From Haloarcula taiwanensis (lineage in GTDB: Archaea; Halobacteriota; Halobacteria; Halobacteriales; Haloarculaceae), in assembly GCA_002844335.1 (NCBI GenBank), contig CP019154.1, forward strand, positions 1,674,001 to 1,738,000: a stretch of 64,000 nucleotides of DNA, in the 5' to 3' direction. Position 1 is the first letter of the stretch. Each line of letters opens with the position of its first letter. Under the pieces are notes generated by a model that was given only the letters and a program-made list of their open reading frames with translations, searched no databases and was not told the DNA's origin. A program made the position numbers and the translations under genes. Shown one piece after another: positions 27,606-36,676 of the stretch.

Positions 27606-28265
27606 TCAGCGGGCGTCAAGCAGGTCGTCGAGGAGCTTCCGCTGGGCGGCAGCGAGGTGTTCGGTGAACGTCGAGGTAGAGATGTCCAGCGCGTCGGCCA
27701 CGTCGCCGGCGGTCGCCTCGCGCGGGTGCTCGAAGTACCCCATCTCGTGGGCCCTGGTCAGCACCTCACGCTGGCGGCTGGTCAGTTTTGCTCGGTCGAG
27801 GACGACCGGCTGGTCCGTCTCTGTGGACGTGTCCTCCAGTAGCCGTCGGAGTTTGACCGTCTCACCCTCGGATTCGAGGTCGTCGACGATGTCTCGCAGG
27901 GTCGGGATGTCGTCAACGAGGAACGTGACGACGATGGAGTCGGTGTCTGCCGAGAACTCCTGAACGACGCAGCCGGCTGCTTCGATACGTTCACACACGC
28001 AGCCCTGTCCGGCTGCCCGAGACAGCTGAAACACGTGTCGCTGGTCGTAGGCGAACACGTGGTCGGCGCTTGGGTCTGCACTCTGTAGCACTGACGGCGT
28101 TCCCTCACTGCCTTTGAGCGTGAACTCTTCGACAACCCGGCCAGCACCGCCACTCGTTGCGCTCCGGGAGACTGACGACACCGACCACTCCTCGTCAGCG
28201 TGCGGTTGCACCTGACACGACCGAGGGCCGAACACTTCGACCTCGGCAAGCATTCGGCCCGACAT
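27606..28265 (-). CDS. narO: NarO-like anaerobic regulator, HTH_10 type
   Basis: The 219-residue protein has a C-terminal HTH_10 domain (LTSRQREVLTRAHEMGYFEH, ATAGDVADALDISTSTFTEH) and an N-terminal sensor region with Cys17 and a CxCx7C motif (Cys89, Cys91, Cys99). NarO of Haloferax activates denitrification genes under low oxygen through N-terminal cysteines. The position here, divergent from the nitrate reductase operon, supports that assignment. TTTTATG near 28292 lies about 27 bases from the ATG, so narO should be leaderless. The palindrome at 28304-28315 lies just upstream of its TATA box. Confidence 0.87.
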   Translation of the reverse strand: MSGRMLAEVEVFGPRSCQVQPHADEEWSVSSVSRSATSGGAGRVVEEFTLKGSEGTPSVLQSADPSADHVFAYDQRHVFQLSRAAGQGCVCERIEAAGCVVQEFSADTDSIVVTFLVDDIPTLRDIVDDLESEGETVKLRRLLEDTSTETDQPVVLDRAKLTSRQREVLTRAHEMGYFEHPREATAGDVADALDISTSTFTEHLAAAQRKLLDDLLDAR

Positions 28266-28285
28266 GTGTGGGGAATCCCCCGGCT

Positions 28286-28298
28286 AGCATAAAAGAGT
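28286..28298 (-). promoter_or_regulatory. TATA box of narO
   Basis: On the minus strand CTCTTTTATGC is centred about 27 bases from the narO ATG at 28263-28265, the spacing expected for a leaderless start. Confidence 0.5.
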
Positions 28299-28303
28299 CT
28301 GTG

Positions 28304-28315
28304 CGAACATGTTCG
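28304..28315. promoter_or_regulatory. Palindromic operator CGAACATGTTCG
   Basis: This perfect 12-base palindrome lies between the divergent narO and narA promoters, next to both TATA boxes. It has the CGAA-N4-TTCG form that I recall as the site type of the Haloferax NarO/DmsR regulators. It probably controls both the nitrate reductase operon and narO itself. Confidence 0.65.
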
Positions 28316-28326
28316 TATAAAAAACC
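28316..28326 (+). promoter_or_regulatory. TATA box of the nar operon
   Basis: TATAAAAAAC begins immediately after the palindrome and is followed by a leader of roughly 100 bases before narA at 28445. A second AT element (ATATAATG near 28330) is possible. Confidence 0.45.
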
Positions 28327-28371
28327 GCCATATAATGGGCCTAAGATGTCGGGCTGGCAGTTCATCGGGGT

Positions 28372-28393
28372 GCTGGGACAAACCCCGAACACA
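28372..28393 (+). promoter_or_regulatory. Leader element shared with wtpA
   Basis: CTGGGACAAACCCCGAACAC plus AG in the narA leader nearly repeats the element at 20456-20476 in the wtpA leader. The match has two adjacent changed bases and one extra G. Confidence 0.45.
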
Positions 28394-28444
28394 GCGACGC
28401 AGATAGCCGTTCGAATCGCTGGCGAACCGAGATGACACAAGATT

Positions 28445-29020
28445 ATGAGACGCAACACGATACTCATCGGTCTGTTGATAACGGCGGTGCTGCTGCCGAT
28501 GTGGTACGTCGCATTGCACGGCGAGCCACCGTCGGAGGAAATCGCTATCGACGAGAGCGTCAGCGACATCCGTCCGCTCGAAGGCCCGGTCGAGACGCCG
28601 AACAAGCTGTCGCCGAGCCAGGTCGGCGTCGTCGTCTGGGTCGCCCTGTTCGGCCTCGTGGGCGTGCTGACGGCCGCCCACCAGTTCATGAACAGAGCGG
28701 TCCGGCCACCCGACGACACCGAACCGGTCACCGACGGCGGAACCGTCTCGCTGCCGTGGCTCGACACGGAGAACCGCTGGGTCGTCGAGTACCACGACGC
28801 CTCGGACGCCATCGAAGGACTCGTCGCCATGAGCGGACTGACGGTCCTGTCTATCGTCTTCGCGGCGTTGTTCACCGGCGAGTACCTCACGCTCGCCCGG
28901 ACCCAGTACTTCGGGCTGTACGCGACCGGGATGTTTCTCTCGCTCGCGCTCTCGACGGTCGCGTACTACGCCTGGTTCATGCCGCACGTCGAAGTCGCCG
29001 AACTCAGGGGGCACGAATGA
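28445..29020 (+). CDS. narA: Nitrate reductase-associated membrane protein NarA
   Basis: The 191-residue protein has hydrophobic segments at about 5-25, 57-78, 123-147 and 152-175 with an extracellular-type acidic loop between the first two. It occupies the position of NarA in the haloarchaeal narABC-narGH cluster, ahead of Rieske and cytochrome b genes, where it is thought to be part of the membrane electron-transfer module. No cofactor-binding motif is obvious. Its stop overlaps the narB start (ATGA). Confidence 0.8.
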   Translation: MRRNTILIGLLITAVLLPMWYVALHGEPPSEEIAIDESVSDIRPLEGPVETPNKLSPSQVGVVVWVALFGLVGVLTAAHQFMNRAVRPPDDTEPVTDGGTVSLPWLDTENRWVVEYHDASDAIEGLVAMSGLTVLSIVFAALFTGEYLTLARTQYFGLYATGMFLSLALSTVAYYAWFMPHVEVAELRGHE

Positions 29021-29673
29021 TAGAGTATCCGAAACCCGATGAAGACGACGAGGAACAGGGCAACGACTGCTCGTGTGACGGGGCCGCCGGTACGTCTCCA
29101 ACGCTGTACGGGGACGCCCGCGCAGAACTCCGCCGGCGTGACTTCGCGAAGTTCCTCGCGACCGTCGGCGGTCTGACTGCCGTCGCCAGCCTCACCGCAC
29201 CCCTTGCCAGCACCACGCAGGTGTTCGAGCGAGGGTACAAGGGGCCGGTGTACTCCGACGGCATCCACCTCGTCGACGGCGAGGGCGAGCGCATCACGGA
29301 AAGCCGGCTCTCCGAGGGCGAACATATGACCGTGTTCCCGGAGCCCCGGCCCGGCATCGAGGACGCACCGACGCTGCTGGTGCGCTACGCCGAGTCCGAC
29401 TACGGTAGCGGCGTCGCGGAGGGGTTCACCGTCAGCGGCTACGCCGCCTTCTCGAAGGTGTGTACCCACGCCGGCTGTATGGTCTCCGACAGGGAGGAGG
29501 ACCTGGTCGTCTGCCCCTGTCACTTCGGGAAATTCAACGTCCTTGAGGGCGCAGCGGTCAGCGGCGGCCCGCCGGGGCGGGCGCTCCCGCAGCTCCCGAT
29601 TACGGTGACCAGCGACGGATTCCTCGTCGCCACCGGTGACTTCGAGGGGCCAGTCGGCCCCGGAGGTGGATAA
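29017..29673 (+). CDS. narB: Rieske iron-sulfur protein NarB
   Basis: The 218-residue protein contains a Rieske [2Fe-2S] site: Cys149-Thr-His151 with Cys154, and Cys166-Pro-Cys168-His169. A twin-arginine motif ([14 protein letters not shown], 39-52) precedes the only hydrophobic segment, so the domain is exported folded and anchored outside. The cytoplasmic N-tail carries an unexplained CSC pair (Cys18, Cys20). With NarC it forms a bc1-like module delivering quinol electrons to NarGH. Translation is coupled at both ends. Confidence 0.92.
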   Translation: MIEYPKPDEDDEEQGNDCSCDGAAGTSPTLYGDARAELRRRDFAKFLATVGGLTAVASLTAPLASTTQVFERGYKGPVYSDGIHLVDGEGERITESRLSEGEHMTVFPEPRPGIEDAPTLLVRYAESDYGSGVAEGFTVSGYAAFSKVCTHAGCMVSDREEDLVVCPCHFGKFNVLEGAAVSGGPPGRALPQLPITVTSDGFLVATGDFEGPVGPGGG

Positions 29674-31067
29674 TGTCTCGCGCCAAAGCCGTCTACGACT
29701 GGTTCGACACCCGCCTCGACCTGGAGAACGGCCAGACGTTCCTCGGGAAGGCGTTCCCGGCCGAGGACTCGTTCCTGCTGGGGGAGGTGGCGCTGTTCTG
29801 TTTCCTCCTCCTGATTCTGTCGGGGGTCTTCCTCGGGTTCTTTTTCGAACCCTCCACGTCCGATGTGGAGTACGACGGCAGCGTCCAGAAGTTCCAGGGC
29901 GAGGAGATGCCCGAGGCGTTCGTCTCGGTGTTGCACATCACCTACGACGTGCCCTTCGGGATGTTCATCCGCCGGCTCCACCACTGGGCGGCTCACCTCT
30001 TCGTCGCCTCGATAGGGTTGCACATGTTACGGGTGTTCTTCACGGGCGCGTACCGCAATCCGCGGGAGCCGAACTGGGTCGTCGGCACCGGGCTGGCGGC
30101 CCTGTCGATGGGCGCGGCCTACACCGGCTACGCCCTGCCGTTCGACGAGTTCGCCGCCACCGCGACCAGCATCGGCTACAACCTCACCATCTCCATCCCC
30201 CTGTTAGGTGATTTCCTCGGCCAGGTGGTGTTCGGAGGGGAGTTCCCCTCCAGCGCCACTATCCCGCGGCTGTACTTCCTGCACGTCCTCGTGATACCGG
30301 CGGCTATCGCCGTGGGGCTGGCCGTCCACATGGCCATCCTCATCCGGCAGAAACACACCGAGGCCCCGCGGGACGGCGACGTGACGGCCGGCCGCAAGCC
30401 CGTCGACGAGGAGGACGACGACATCATCATCGGCCTGCCCGCGTTCCCGAATCAGGCCGCCGTCTCGGCGGTGGTGTTTTTCGTCACCGCGGCAACGCTG
30501 TCGGCGCTGGCGGGCCTGCTGCCGGTCCACAACGTCGCCGAGTACGGTCCGAACGACCCCGCGTCCACGCCGGAACTCATCATGCCGGACTGGTTCCTGA
30601 TGTGGGTGTACGGCTTCCTGAAGCTCCTGCCACAGATCAGCTTCAACGTCGGCCCCGCCCACATCAACGGGGAGTTCGTCGGCGGCATCGTCCTCCCGGG
30701 GCTCGTGTTCGCCGCGGTCGCCGCCTGGCCCTTCATCGACCGGACGGAGCCGACCCACTTCACCGCGGACCCGCTGGACCGGGCCTGGCAGACCGGCGTC
30801 GGCGTGGCCGCCGTCGCGTTCATCATGATCGCCTCCATCGCGGGGATGAACAACATCCTCGCGGGCCAGGTGCTTGGGACGACGACCGGCGTGGTCAACC
30901 CCATCCTGACGGCCGCGCTGCTGGTCGTCCCGCCCGTCTTCGGCGGGATTACGTACCTCCTGTTGCGCGACGGAGAGCCGTCGCCGTCCCGGGAGGGGGA
31001 CGTGGCCGCCGACGGCGGCGCTGTCGACAGCGACGCGGACGCCACCGAACGGGAGGGAGACGGATGA
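29673..31067 (+). CDS. narC: Cytochrome b NarC
   Basis: The 464-residue protein is a cytochrome b/b6-like membrane protein combining both halves in one chain. Haem-ligand histidines are expected in [19 protein letters not shown] (about 100-118) and in [20 protein letters not shown] (about 200-220). [13 protein letters not shown] stretch belongs to the subunit-IV-like half. The C-terminus is a 35-residue acidic tail. It replaces NarI of bacterial enzymes as the quinol-oxidising partner. The start overlaps the narB stop (TAATG). Confidence 0.93.
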   Translation: MSRAKAVYDWFDTRLDLENGQTFLGKAFPAEDSFLLGEVALFCFLLLILSGVFLGFFFEPSTSDVEYDGSVQKFQGEEMPEAFVSVLHITYDVPFGMFIRRLHHWAAHLFVASIGLHMLRVFFTGAYRNPREPNWVVGTGLAALSMGAAYTGYALPFDEFAATATSIGYNLTISIPLLGDFLGQVVFGGEFPSSATIPRLYFLHVLVIPAAIAVGLAVHMAILIRQKHTEAPRDGDVTAGRKPVDEEDDDIIIGLPAFPNQAAVSAVVFFVTAATLSALAGLLPVHNVAEYGPNDPASTPELIMPDWFLMWVYGFLKLLPQISFNVGPAHINGEFVGGIVLPGLVFAAVAAWPFIDRTEPTHFTADPLDRAWQTGVGVAAVAFIMIASIAGMNNILAGQVLGTTTGVVNPILTAALLVVPPVFGGITYLLLRDGEPSPSREGDVAADGGAVDSDADATEREGDG

Positions 31068-31246
31068 CGACGAGCGTCGAACTGAGCGAGCGACAGTATC
31101 GCCTGCTGGATACGACGAGTAAACTGGTCGGCCTCGCGCTGGTCGCCGCCGGCCTCGAAGTCGGCGGCAGCACATCGACCGGCATCGCACTAGCCGTGGC
31201 CGGCACCGCCTGCGCGACTGCGACTGTGTTCATCACCAATGAGTAG
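31064..31246 (+). CDS. Small membrane protein between narC and narG
   Basis: The 60-residue protein ([20 protein letters not shown], then two hydrophobic stretches at about 21-38 and 41-57) overlaps narC by 4 bases and narG by 8. The same position in haloarchaeal nar clusters holds a small ORF of unknown function (orf4). It may be an accessory subunit of the membrane module. Confidence 0.75.
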   Translation: MTTSVELSERQYRLLDTTSKLVGLALVAAGLEVGGSTSTGIALAVAGTACATATVFITNE

Positions 31247-34097
31247 ACACGACCCGACCGACGACGAGGCGGACAGTGCTGGAATCAGTCGCCGCGACTT
31301 CGTGCGCGGCCTCGGAGCCGCGTCGCTGCTGGGCGCGACGGGGCTGTCCTTCGCCGACGACGGCATGGACGGCCTGCAAGCGGTCGACGACCCCATCGGC
31401 AATTACCCGTACCGGGACTGGGAGGACCTCTACCGCGACGAGTGGGACTGGGACTCCGTCGCCCGCTCGACACACAGCGTCAACTGCACTGGCTCCTGTT
31501 CCTGGAACGTCTACGTCAAGGACGGCCAGGTCTGGCGCGAGGAGCAGGCCGGCGACTACCCGACCTTCGACGAGAGCCTCCCGGACCCAAACCCGCGTGG
31601 CTGCCAGAAGGGGGCTTGCTACACCGACTACGTCAACGCCGACCAGCGCGTGCTCCATCCGCTCCGGCGCACCGGCGAGCGCGGCGAGGGCCAGTGGGAG
31701 CGGATTAGCTGGGACGAGGCGCTGACCGAAATCGCCGACCACGTCATCGACGAGGTACAGGCGGGTCGGTACGACGCGATTTCCGGGTTCACGCCGATTC
31801 CGGCGATGTCCCCGGTGAGCTTCGCCTCCGGCTCCCGGCTCGTGAACCTGCTCGGCGGCGTCTCCCACAGCTTCTACGACTGGTACTCGGACCTGCCGCC
31901 GGGCCAGCCGATTACGTGGGGCACCCAGACCGACAACGCCGAGTCCGCCGACTGGCACAACGCCGACTACATCATCGCCTGGGGGTCGAACATCAACGTC
32001 ACGCGCATCCCCGACGCGAAGTATTTCCTCGACGCCGGCTACGAGGGCGCAAAGCGGGTCGGTATCTTCACCGACTACTCCCAGACGGCCATTCACACCG
32101 ACGAGTGGCTCTCGCCCCACGGCGGCAGCGACACCGCGCTCGCGCTTGGGATGGCCCAGACCATCGTCGACGAGGGGCTGTACGACGAGGAGCATCTCAA
32201 AGAGCAGACCGACATGCCGCTGCTCGTCCGGGAGGACACCGGCAAGTTCCTCCGGGCCAGCGAAGTCGGCCTCGCCGAGGACGCCGACGACCCCGAGAAG
32301 GTGTTCGTCATGGTCGACGCCGACGGCACCCTCCGGCGCGCGCCCGGCTCGCTGGGCGAACGGGACGGCCAGAAGGACTACTCGGCGAGCATCGAACTCG
32401 ACTTCGACCCGCAGTTGTCGGTCGAGCGGACCATCGAGACCGACGCGGGCAGCGTCGCGGTCAGGTCGGTCTGGGAGAACCTCACTGACGAACTCAGCCA
32501 GTATACGCCGGAGTTCGTCCACGAGGAGACCGGCGTCGGCGAAAACACCTACCAGCGAGTCGCCCGCGAGTTCGCCGAGGCCGACGCGGCCAAAATCATC
32601 CACGGCAAGGGCGTCAACGACTGGTACCACAACGATCTGGGCAACCGCGCCATCCAGTTGCTCGTGACGCTGACGGGCAATCTGGGCGACCCCGGCACCG
32701 GCCTGGACCACTACGTCGGCCAAGAGAAGATCTGGTCGTTCCACGGCTGGAAGGTGCTCTCGTTCCCGACCGGCAGCGTCCGCGGGGTCCCGACGACGCT
32801 GTGGACGTACTTCCACGCCGGCATCCTCGACAACACCGACCCCGACACCGCCGAGAAGATACGCGAGTCCATCGACGAGGGATGGATGCCGGTCTACCCC
32901 GAGGAACGCGAGGACGGGAGCCGGCCGGACCCGTCGACGATGTTCATCTGGCGGGGCAACTACTTCAATCAGGCCAAGGGCAACGTCGCCGTCGAGGAAC
33001 AGCTCTGGCCCAAACTCGACCTCGTCGTCGACATCAACTTCCGGATGGACTCGACGGCGATGTACTCGGACATCGTCCTGCCGGCGGCCAGCCACTACGA
33101 GAAACACGACCTCTCGGAGACGGACATGCACACCTACGTGCACCCGTTCACGCCGGCCGTCGAGCCGCTGGGCGAGGCCAAGACCGACTGGGAAATCTTC
33201 CGCCTGCTCGCCGAGAAGATACAGGAGCGGGCCCGTGAACGGGGCGTCGAGCCGGTCGAGGACCGGAAGTTCGACCGCACCATCGACCTGACGACCATCC
33301 ACGACGACTACGTCCGCGACTGGGAGACCGGCGAGGAGGGCGCACTGGAGGAAGACAGGGCCGCCGCGGAGTTCATCCTCGAACACTCCGAGGAGACCAA
33401 CCCCGAGGACAGCGACGAACAGATAACGTTCGACGACATCGAGGACCAGCCCCAGCGGTTCCTCGAAGCTGGCGACCACTGGAGTTCCGACATCAAGGAC
33501 GGGGAGGCGTACGTCCCGTGGCAGGACTACGTCCACGACAAGAACCCCTGGCCCACCTTCACCGGCCGCCAGCAGTACTACATCGACCACGACTGGTACC
33601 TCGAACTCGGCGAGGAACTGCCGACCCACAAGGAGGGGCCGGAGAACACCGGCGGGGACTACCCGCTGTCGTACAACACGCCCCACGGCCGGTGGTCCAT
33701 CCACTCGACGTGGCGCGACGACCCCAAGATGCTCCGCCTCCAGCGGGGGGAACCGGTGGTGTACATCAACCCCGAGGACGCCGAAGAGCGCGGCATCGAG
33801 GACGGCGACACCGTCGAGGTGTACAACGACCTCGGGGCCGTCGAGGTGCAGGCCAAAATCTACCCGTCCAGCGAGCCGGGGACCGTCCGGCACTTCTTCT
33901 CCTGGGAGAAGTTCCAGTACCCCGACCGGGACAACTTCAACACGCTCGTCCCGATGTACATGAAGCCGACCCAGCTAGTGCAGTACCCCGAGGACACCGG
34001 CGAGCACCTGCACTTCTTCCCGAACTACTGGGGGCCGACGGGGGTCAACAGCGACGTGCGCGTCGACGTCCGACCGACCGGAGGTGACAGCGAATGA
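31239..34097 (+). CDS. narG: Respiratory nitrate reductase catalytic subunit NarG
   Basis: The 952-residue molybdoenzyme carries a Tat signal (SRRDFVRGLGAASLLGA, 17-33), so the active site faces outside, as in archaeal pNar enzymes. The FS0 cluster ligands match NarG: His79, Cys83, Cys87 and Cys122, with the spacing of the Escherichia coli enzyme. The molybdenum-ligand aspartate is expected in YDWYSDLP (Asp218). The molybdopterin-binding regions are complete. It is coupled to narH by a 4-base overlap. Confidence 0.96.
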   Translation: MSRHDPTDDEADSAGISRRDFVRGLGAASLLGATGLSFADDGMDGLQAVDDPIGNYPYRDWEDLYRDEWDWDSVARSTHSVNCTGSCSWNVYVKDGQVWREEQAGDYPTFDESLPDPNPRGCQKGACYTDYVNADQRVLHPLRRTGERGEGQWERISWDEALTEIADHVIDEVQAGRYDAISGFTPIPAMSPVSFASGSRLVNLLGGVSHSFYDWYSDLPPGQPITWGTQTDNAESADWHNADYIIAWGSNINVTRIPDAKYFLDAGYEGAKRVGIFTDYSQTAIHTDEWLSPHGGSDTALALGMAQTIVDEGLYDEEHLKEQTDMPLLVREDTGKFLRASEVGLAEDADDPEKVFVMVDADGTLRRAPGSLGERDGQKDYSASIELDFDPQLSVERTIETDAGSVAVRSVWENLTDELSQYTPEFVHEETGVGENTYQRVAREFAEADAAKIIHGKGVNDWYHNDLGNRAIQLLVTLTGNLGDPGTGLDHYVGQEKIWSFHGWKVLSFPTGSVRGVPTTLWTYFHAGILDNTDPDTAEKIRESIDEGWMPVYPEEREDGSRPDPSTMFIWRGNYFNQAKGNVAVEEQLWPKLDLVVDINFRMDSTAMYSDIVLPAASHYEKHDLSETDMHTYVHPFTPAVEPLGEAKTDWEIFRLLAEKIQERARERGVEPVEDRKFDRTIDLTTIHDDYVRDWETGEEGALEEDRAAAEFILEHSEETNPEDSDEQITFDDIEDQPQRFLEAGDHWSSDIKDGEAYVPWQDYVHDKNPWPTFTGRQQYYIDHDWYLELGEELPTHKEGPENTGGDYPLSYNTPHGRWSIHSTWRDDPKMLRLQRGEPVVYINPEDAEERGIEDGDTVEVYNDLGAVEVQAKIYPSSEPGTVRHFFSWEKFQYPDRDNFNTLVPMYMKPTQLVQYPEDTGEHLHFFPNYWGPTGVNSDVRVDVRPTGGDSE

Positions 34098-35170
34098 GCA
34101 CCGACCAACAGGACGAACAGGGCGAGGACGATACGCTGGTCAACGTCGCCGACGGCGTCGACCACCAGGTCGCGATGGTGATGGACCTGAACAAGTGCAT
34201 CGGCTGCCAGACGTGTACTATCGCCTGCAAGAGCCTCTGGACGGAGGACGGCGGGTCGGAGTACATGTACTGGAACAACGTCGAGACCAAGCCCGGCGAG
34301 GGCTACCCGCGGGGCTGGGAGGACTCCGGCGGCGGCTGGGAGTCCAGCGAGCACTCCGACCGCTCGCCGGGCGAGATTCCAGACGAGGAAGACTACGGCC
34401 GCGCCTGGGAGTTCAACCACAGCGAAATCATGTACGAGGGCAGCGACGAGCCGCTCCGGCCCCGCGAAGGCGCGGAATGGGGCCCCAACTGGGACGAGGA
34501 CCAGGGGGCCGGCGAGTACCCCAACAGCTACTACTTCTATCTCCCGCGCATCTGCAACCACTGCACCCACCCCTCCTGTGTCGAGGCCTGCCCGCGCTCG
34601 GCGCTGTACAAGCGCCAGGAAGACGGCATCGTTCTCGTCGACCAGGACCGCTGTCGGGGCTACCGCTACTGCGTCGAGGGCTGTCCGTACAAGAAGGTGT
34701 ACTACAACACCGTCTCGAAGAAATCGGAGAAGTGCATCTTCTGTTACCCGCGCATCGAGGGCGAAGGTCCCGATGGAGAGACGTTCGCGCCGGCCTGTGC
34801 CGAGGAGTGCCCGCCCCAGCTCCGGCTGGTCGGCTTCCTCGACGACGAGGAGGGTCCGATTCACAAGCTTGTCAACGAGTACGAGGTTGCCCTGCCGCTC
34901 CATCCGGAGTTCCGGACCCAGCCCAACGTCTACTACATCCCGCCCTTCGCGCCCGGCCAGCACACGGAGGACGGGGAGACAGTCGACATCGACCGCATCC
35001 CACGACAGTACCTCCGGGACCTGTTCGGCGACGGCGTCGACCAAGCCCTCGACACCATCGAGCGCGAGCGCCAGCGGGCCCGACAGGGCGAAGACAGCGA
35101 ACTGATGGAACTGCTCCAGGACAAGAACCCGGCCAAACAGTACCGATTGGAGGTCTTTGACGATGACTGA
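34094..35170 (+). CDS. narH: Nitrate reductase iron-sulfur subunit NarH
   Basis: The 358-residue subunit has four cysteine groups: CIGCQTCTIACKSLW (Cys35, 38, 41, 45), CNHCTHPSCVEACPRSAL, CRGYRYCVEGCPYKK and KCIFCYPRIE with FAPACAEECPPQ. In the third group an aromatic residue takes the second ligand position, giving the [3Fe-4S] cluster known from NarH. There is no Tat signal of its own, so it should be co-exported with NarG. Confidence 0.96.
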   Translation: MSTDQQDEQGEDDTLVNVADGVDHQVAMVMDLNKCIGCQTCTIACKSLWTEDGGSEYMYWNNVETKPGEGYPRGWEDSGGGWESSEHSDRSPGEIPDEEDYGRAWEFNHSEIMYEGSDEPLRPREGAEWGPNWDEDQGAGEYPNSYYFYLPRICNHCTHPSCVEACPRSALYKRQEDGIVLVDQDRCRGYRYCVEGCPYKKVYYNTVSKKSEKCIFCYPRIEGEGPDGETFAPACAEECPPQLRLVGFLDDEEGPIHKLVNEYEVALPLHPEFRTQPNVYYIPPFAPGQHTEDGETVDIDRIPRQYLRDLFGDGVDQALDTIERERQRARQGEDSELMELLQDKNPAKQYRLEVFDDD

Positions 35171-35996
35171 CCACCGACACACGCTCACACTCACGGCGGT
35201 GCTGGCGGGGCTCATCGTCGTTTCGACGGTGGCCGCGCCGATGGCCAGCGCCCGGCCAGCACACGAGATACCGGTTTCGGAGGTATCGACGGCCGACCTC
35301 GCACAGCCGGACGCCGACGGGTGGACGGGGGTGCCGGCCTCTGACGTGCCGCTTTCGAGCGCCCCGAGTAGCGTCCCGAACGCCGACGACACGTCCGTCG
35401 AGACGGTCGACGTGCAGGCGGCCCGGACTGACGAGCGCCTGTACGTCCGTCTGCAGTGGCACGACGCGACACGGGATACAAACGCCAGCGGCACACGGGC
35501 GTTCGCCGACGCGGTCGCGGTCCAGTTCCCGGTCAACACGAGTTCTCGGCCGCCGATAGCGATGGGCGGCCCGGACAACCGCGTCAACGTCTGGTACTGG
35601 AGCGGGTCGACCGGGACGCAGGAACTGCTGGCCGGCGGAGTCGGTTCGACAACCGCCTTCGAGAACCCGACCGTCTCGGCCAACGCGAGTCACAGCGGCA
35701 CCGGCGGCAACGCCACCTGGACGGTGGTCTACTCGCGGCCGCTGGACGTCTCCGGCGAGAACCGGACCGACCTGCGGACCGACGGCGACCTCGACGTGGC
35801 CTTCGCCGTCTGGAACGGCTCCAACGGCGAGCGGTCCGGCCAGAAAGCGGTCAGCGAGTGGCACTACTACCCGTTCAGCGGCGGCCCGCAGGGCCCGCCC
35901 TACGAGACACTGCTGTGGACCGTCGCCGGTATCGCCATCGTCGCTGTCGTCGGCGTCACCGGCTTCGGCATCTATCGGACACGGGGGGTCGAGTGA
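35163..35996 (+). CDS. Haem-domain protein of the nar operon (orf7)
   Basis: The 277-residue protein has a Sec-type signal (about 5-28) and a C-terminal anchor helix (about 248-268). In between lies a beta-sandwich like the haem-binding gamma subunit of ethylbenzene dehydrogenase and other DMSO-reductase-family enzymes (VDVQAARTDERLYVRLQW, FADAVAVQFPVN, DGDLDVAFAVWNG). It is probably the extracellular b-haem subunit linking NarH to the Rieske/cytochrome module. The ATG at 35163 lies inside the end of narH. Confidence 0.8.
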   Translation: MTDHRHTLTLTAVLAGLIVVSTVAAPMASARPAHEIPVSEVSTADLAQPDADGWTGVPASDVPLSSAPSSVPNADDTSVETVDVQAARTDERLYVRLQWHDATRDTNASGTRAFADAVAVQFPVNTSSRPPIAMGGPDNRVNVWYWSGSTGTQELLAGGVGSTTAFENPTVSANASHSGTGGNATWTVVYSRPLDVSGENRTDLRTDGDLDVAFAVWNGSNGERSGQKAVSEWHYYPFSGGPQGPPYETLLWTVAGIAIVAVVGVTGFGIYRTRGVE

Positions 35997-36676
35997 TGGC
36001 GAGCACGCCAGCCGACTCGATAGATGACCTCGATGAGACTGCCGCTGCCCGCGGCGCGGTGTACGCGACGCTCGCCAAGGCGTTCGAGTACCCCGAGGAG
36101 TCGTTCCACAGCGCGGCGGCCGACGGGACGCTGGAAGCGGATTTGCAAGCGTGTCTCGACCGGACAGGCCTCGACGTGACCGTCCCGTCGCTCACCACCG
36201 GTGATGACTACGAGACGCTCGCGGCCCGCTACAACGACATCTTCGAACTCGGCTACAGCGAGTACACCGACCGCACCGACGGCTCGCTGGAGGCCGAGGG
36301 GCCGCCAGTCCCGCTGTACGAGTCCAAATACCGGCCGGACCACTCCTGGAACGACGTGAATCTCGACCTCTCGCGGGCCTACAGCCACTACGGCCTCGAA
36401 ATCGACCAGGAGACCCGGGACAACCACGACGCCGTGACCTACGAACTGGAGTTCGCGGGCTACCTGGCCCGCCGGGAAGCCGCCATCGGAGACGACGCCG
36501 CAAGTGCCAGGCTTGACTTCCACGACCGCCACCTCGGCCACGCCGCGGCCGGCGTCGCCGACCGGCTGGCCGACGAGCCGGGGACCGACATCTACGGCGG
36601 CTTCGGCGAACTGCTGGAGGCGTTCGTCCGGGCCGACCGAAACGACCTCGCGGACCGACTGGAGGGGAAGCGATGA
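35996..36676 (+). CDS. narJ: Nitrate reductase chaperone NarJ
   Basis: The 226-residue all-helical protein is a TorD/NarJ-family chaperone (RGAVYATLAKAFEYPEE, YNDIFELGYSEYTD, PPVPLYESKYRPD, HHLGHAAAGV-like helices near the end). It should hold apo-NarG until the molybdenum cofactor is inserted and delay Tat export. Its start overlaps the previous stop by one base. Confidence 0.92.
   Translation: MASTPADSIDDLDETAAARGAVYATLAKAFEYPEESFHSAAADGTLEADLQACLDRTGLDVTVPSLTTGDDYETLAARYNDIFELGYSEYTDRTDGSLEAEGPPVPLYESKYRPDHSWNDVNLDLSRAYSHYGLEIDQETRDNHDAVTYELEFAGYLARREAAIGDDAASARLDFHDRHLGHAAAGVADRLADEPGTDIYGGFGELLEAFVRADRNDLADRLEGKR

Noticed and set aside
31233-33893. A very long open frame (886 codons) antisense to narG
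   Set aside because: It exists because GC-rich codon usage in narG leaves few stops on the other strand. The translation is low-complexity Val/Asp/Arg/Gly sequence with no domain, while narG is unmistakable.
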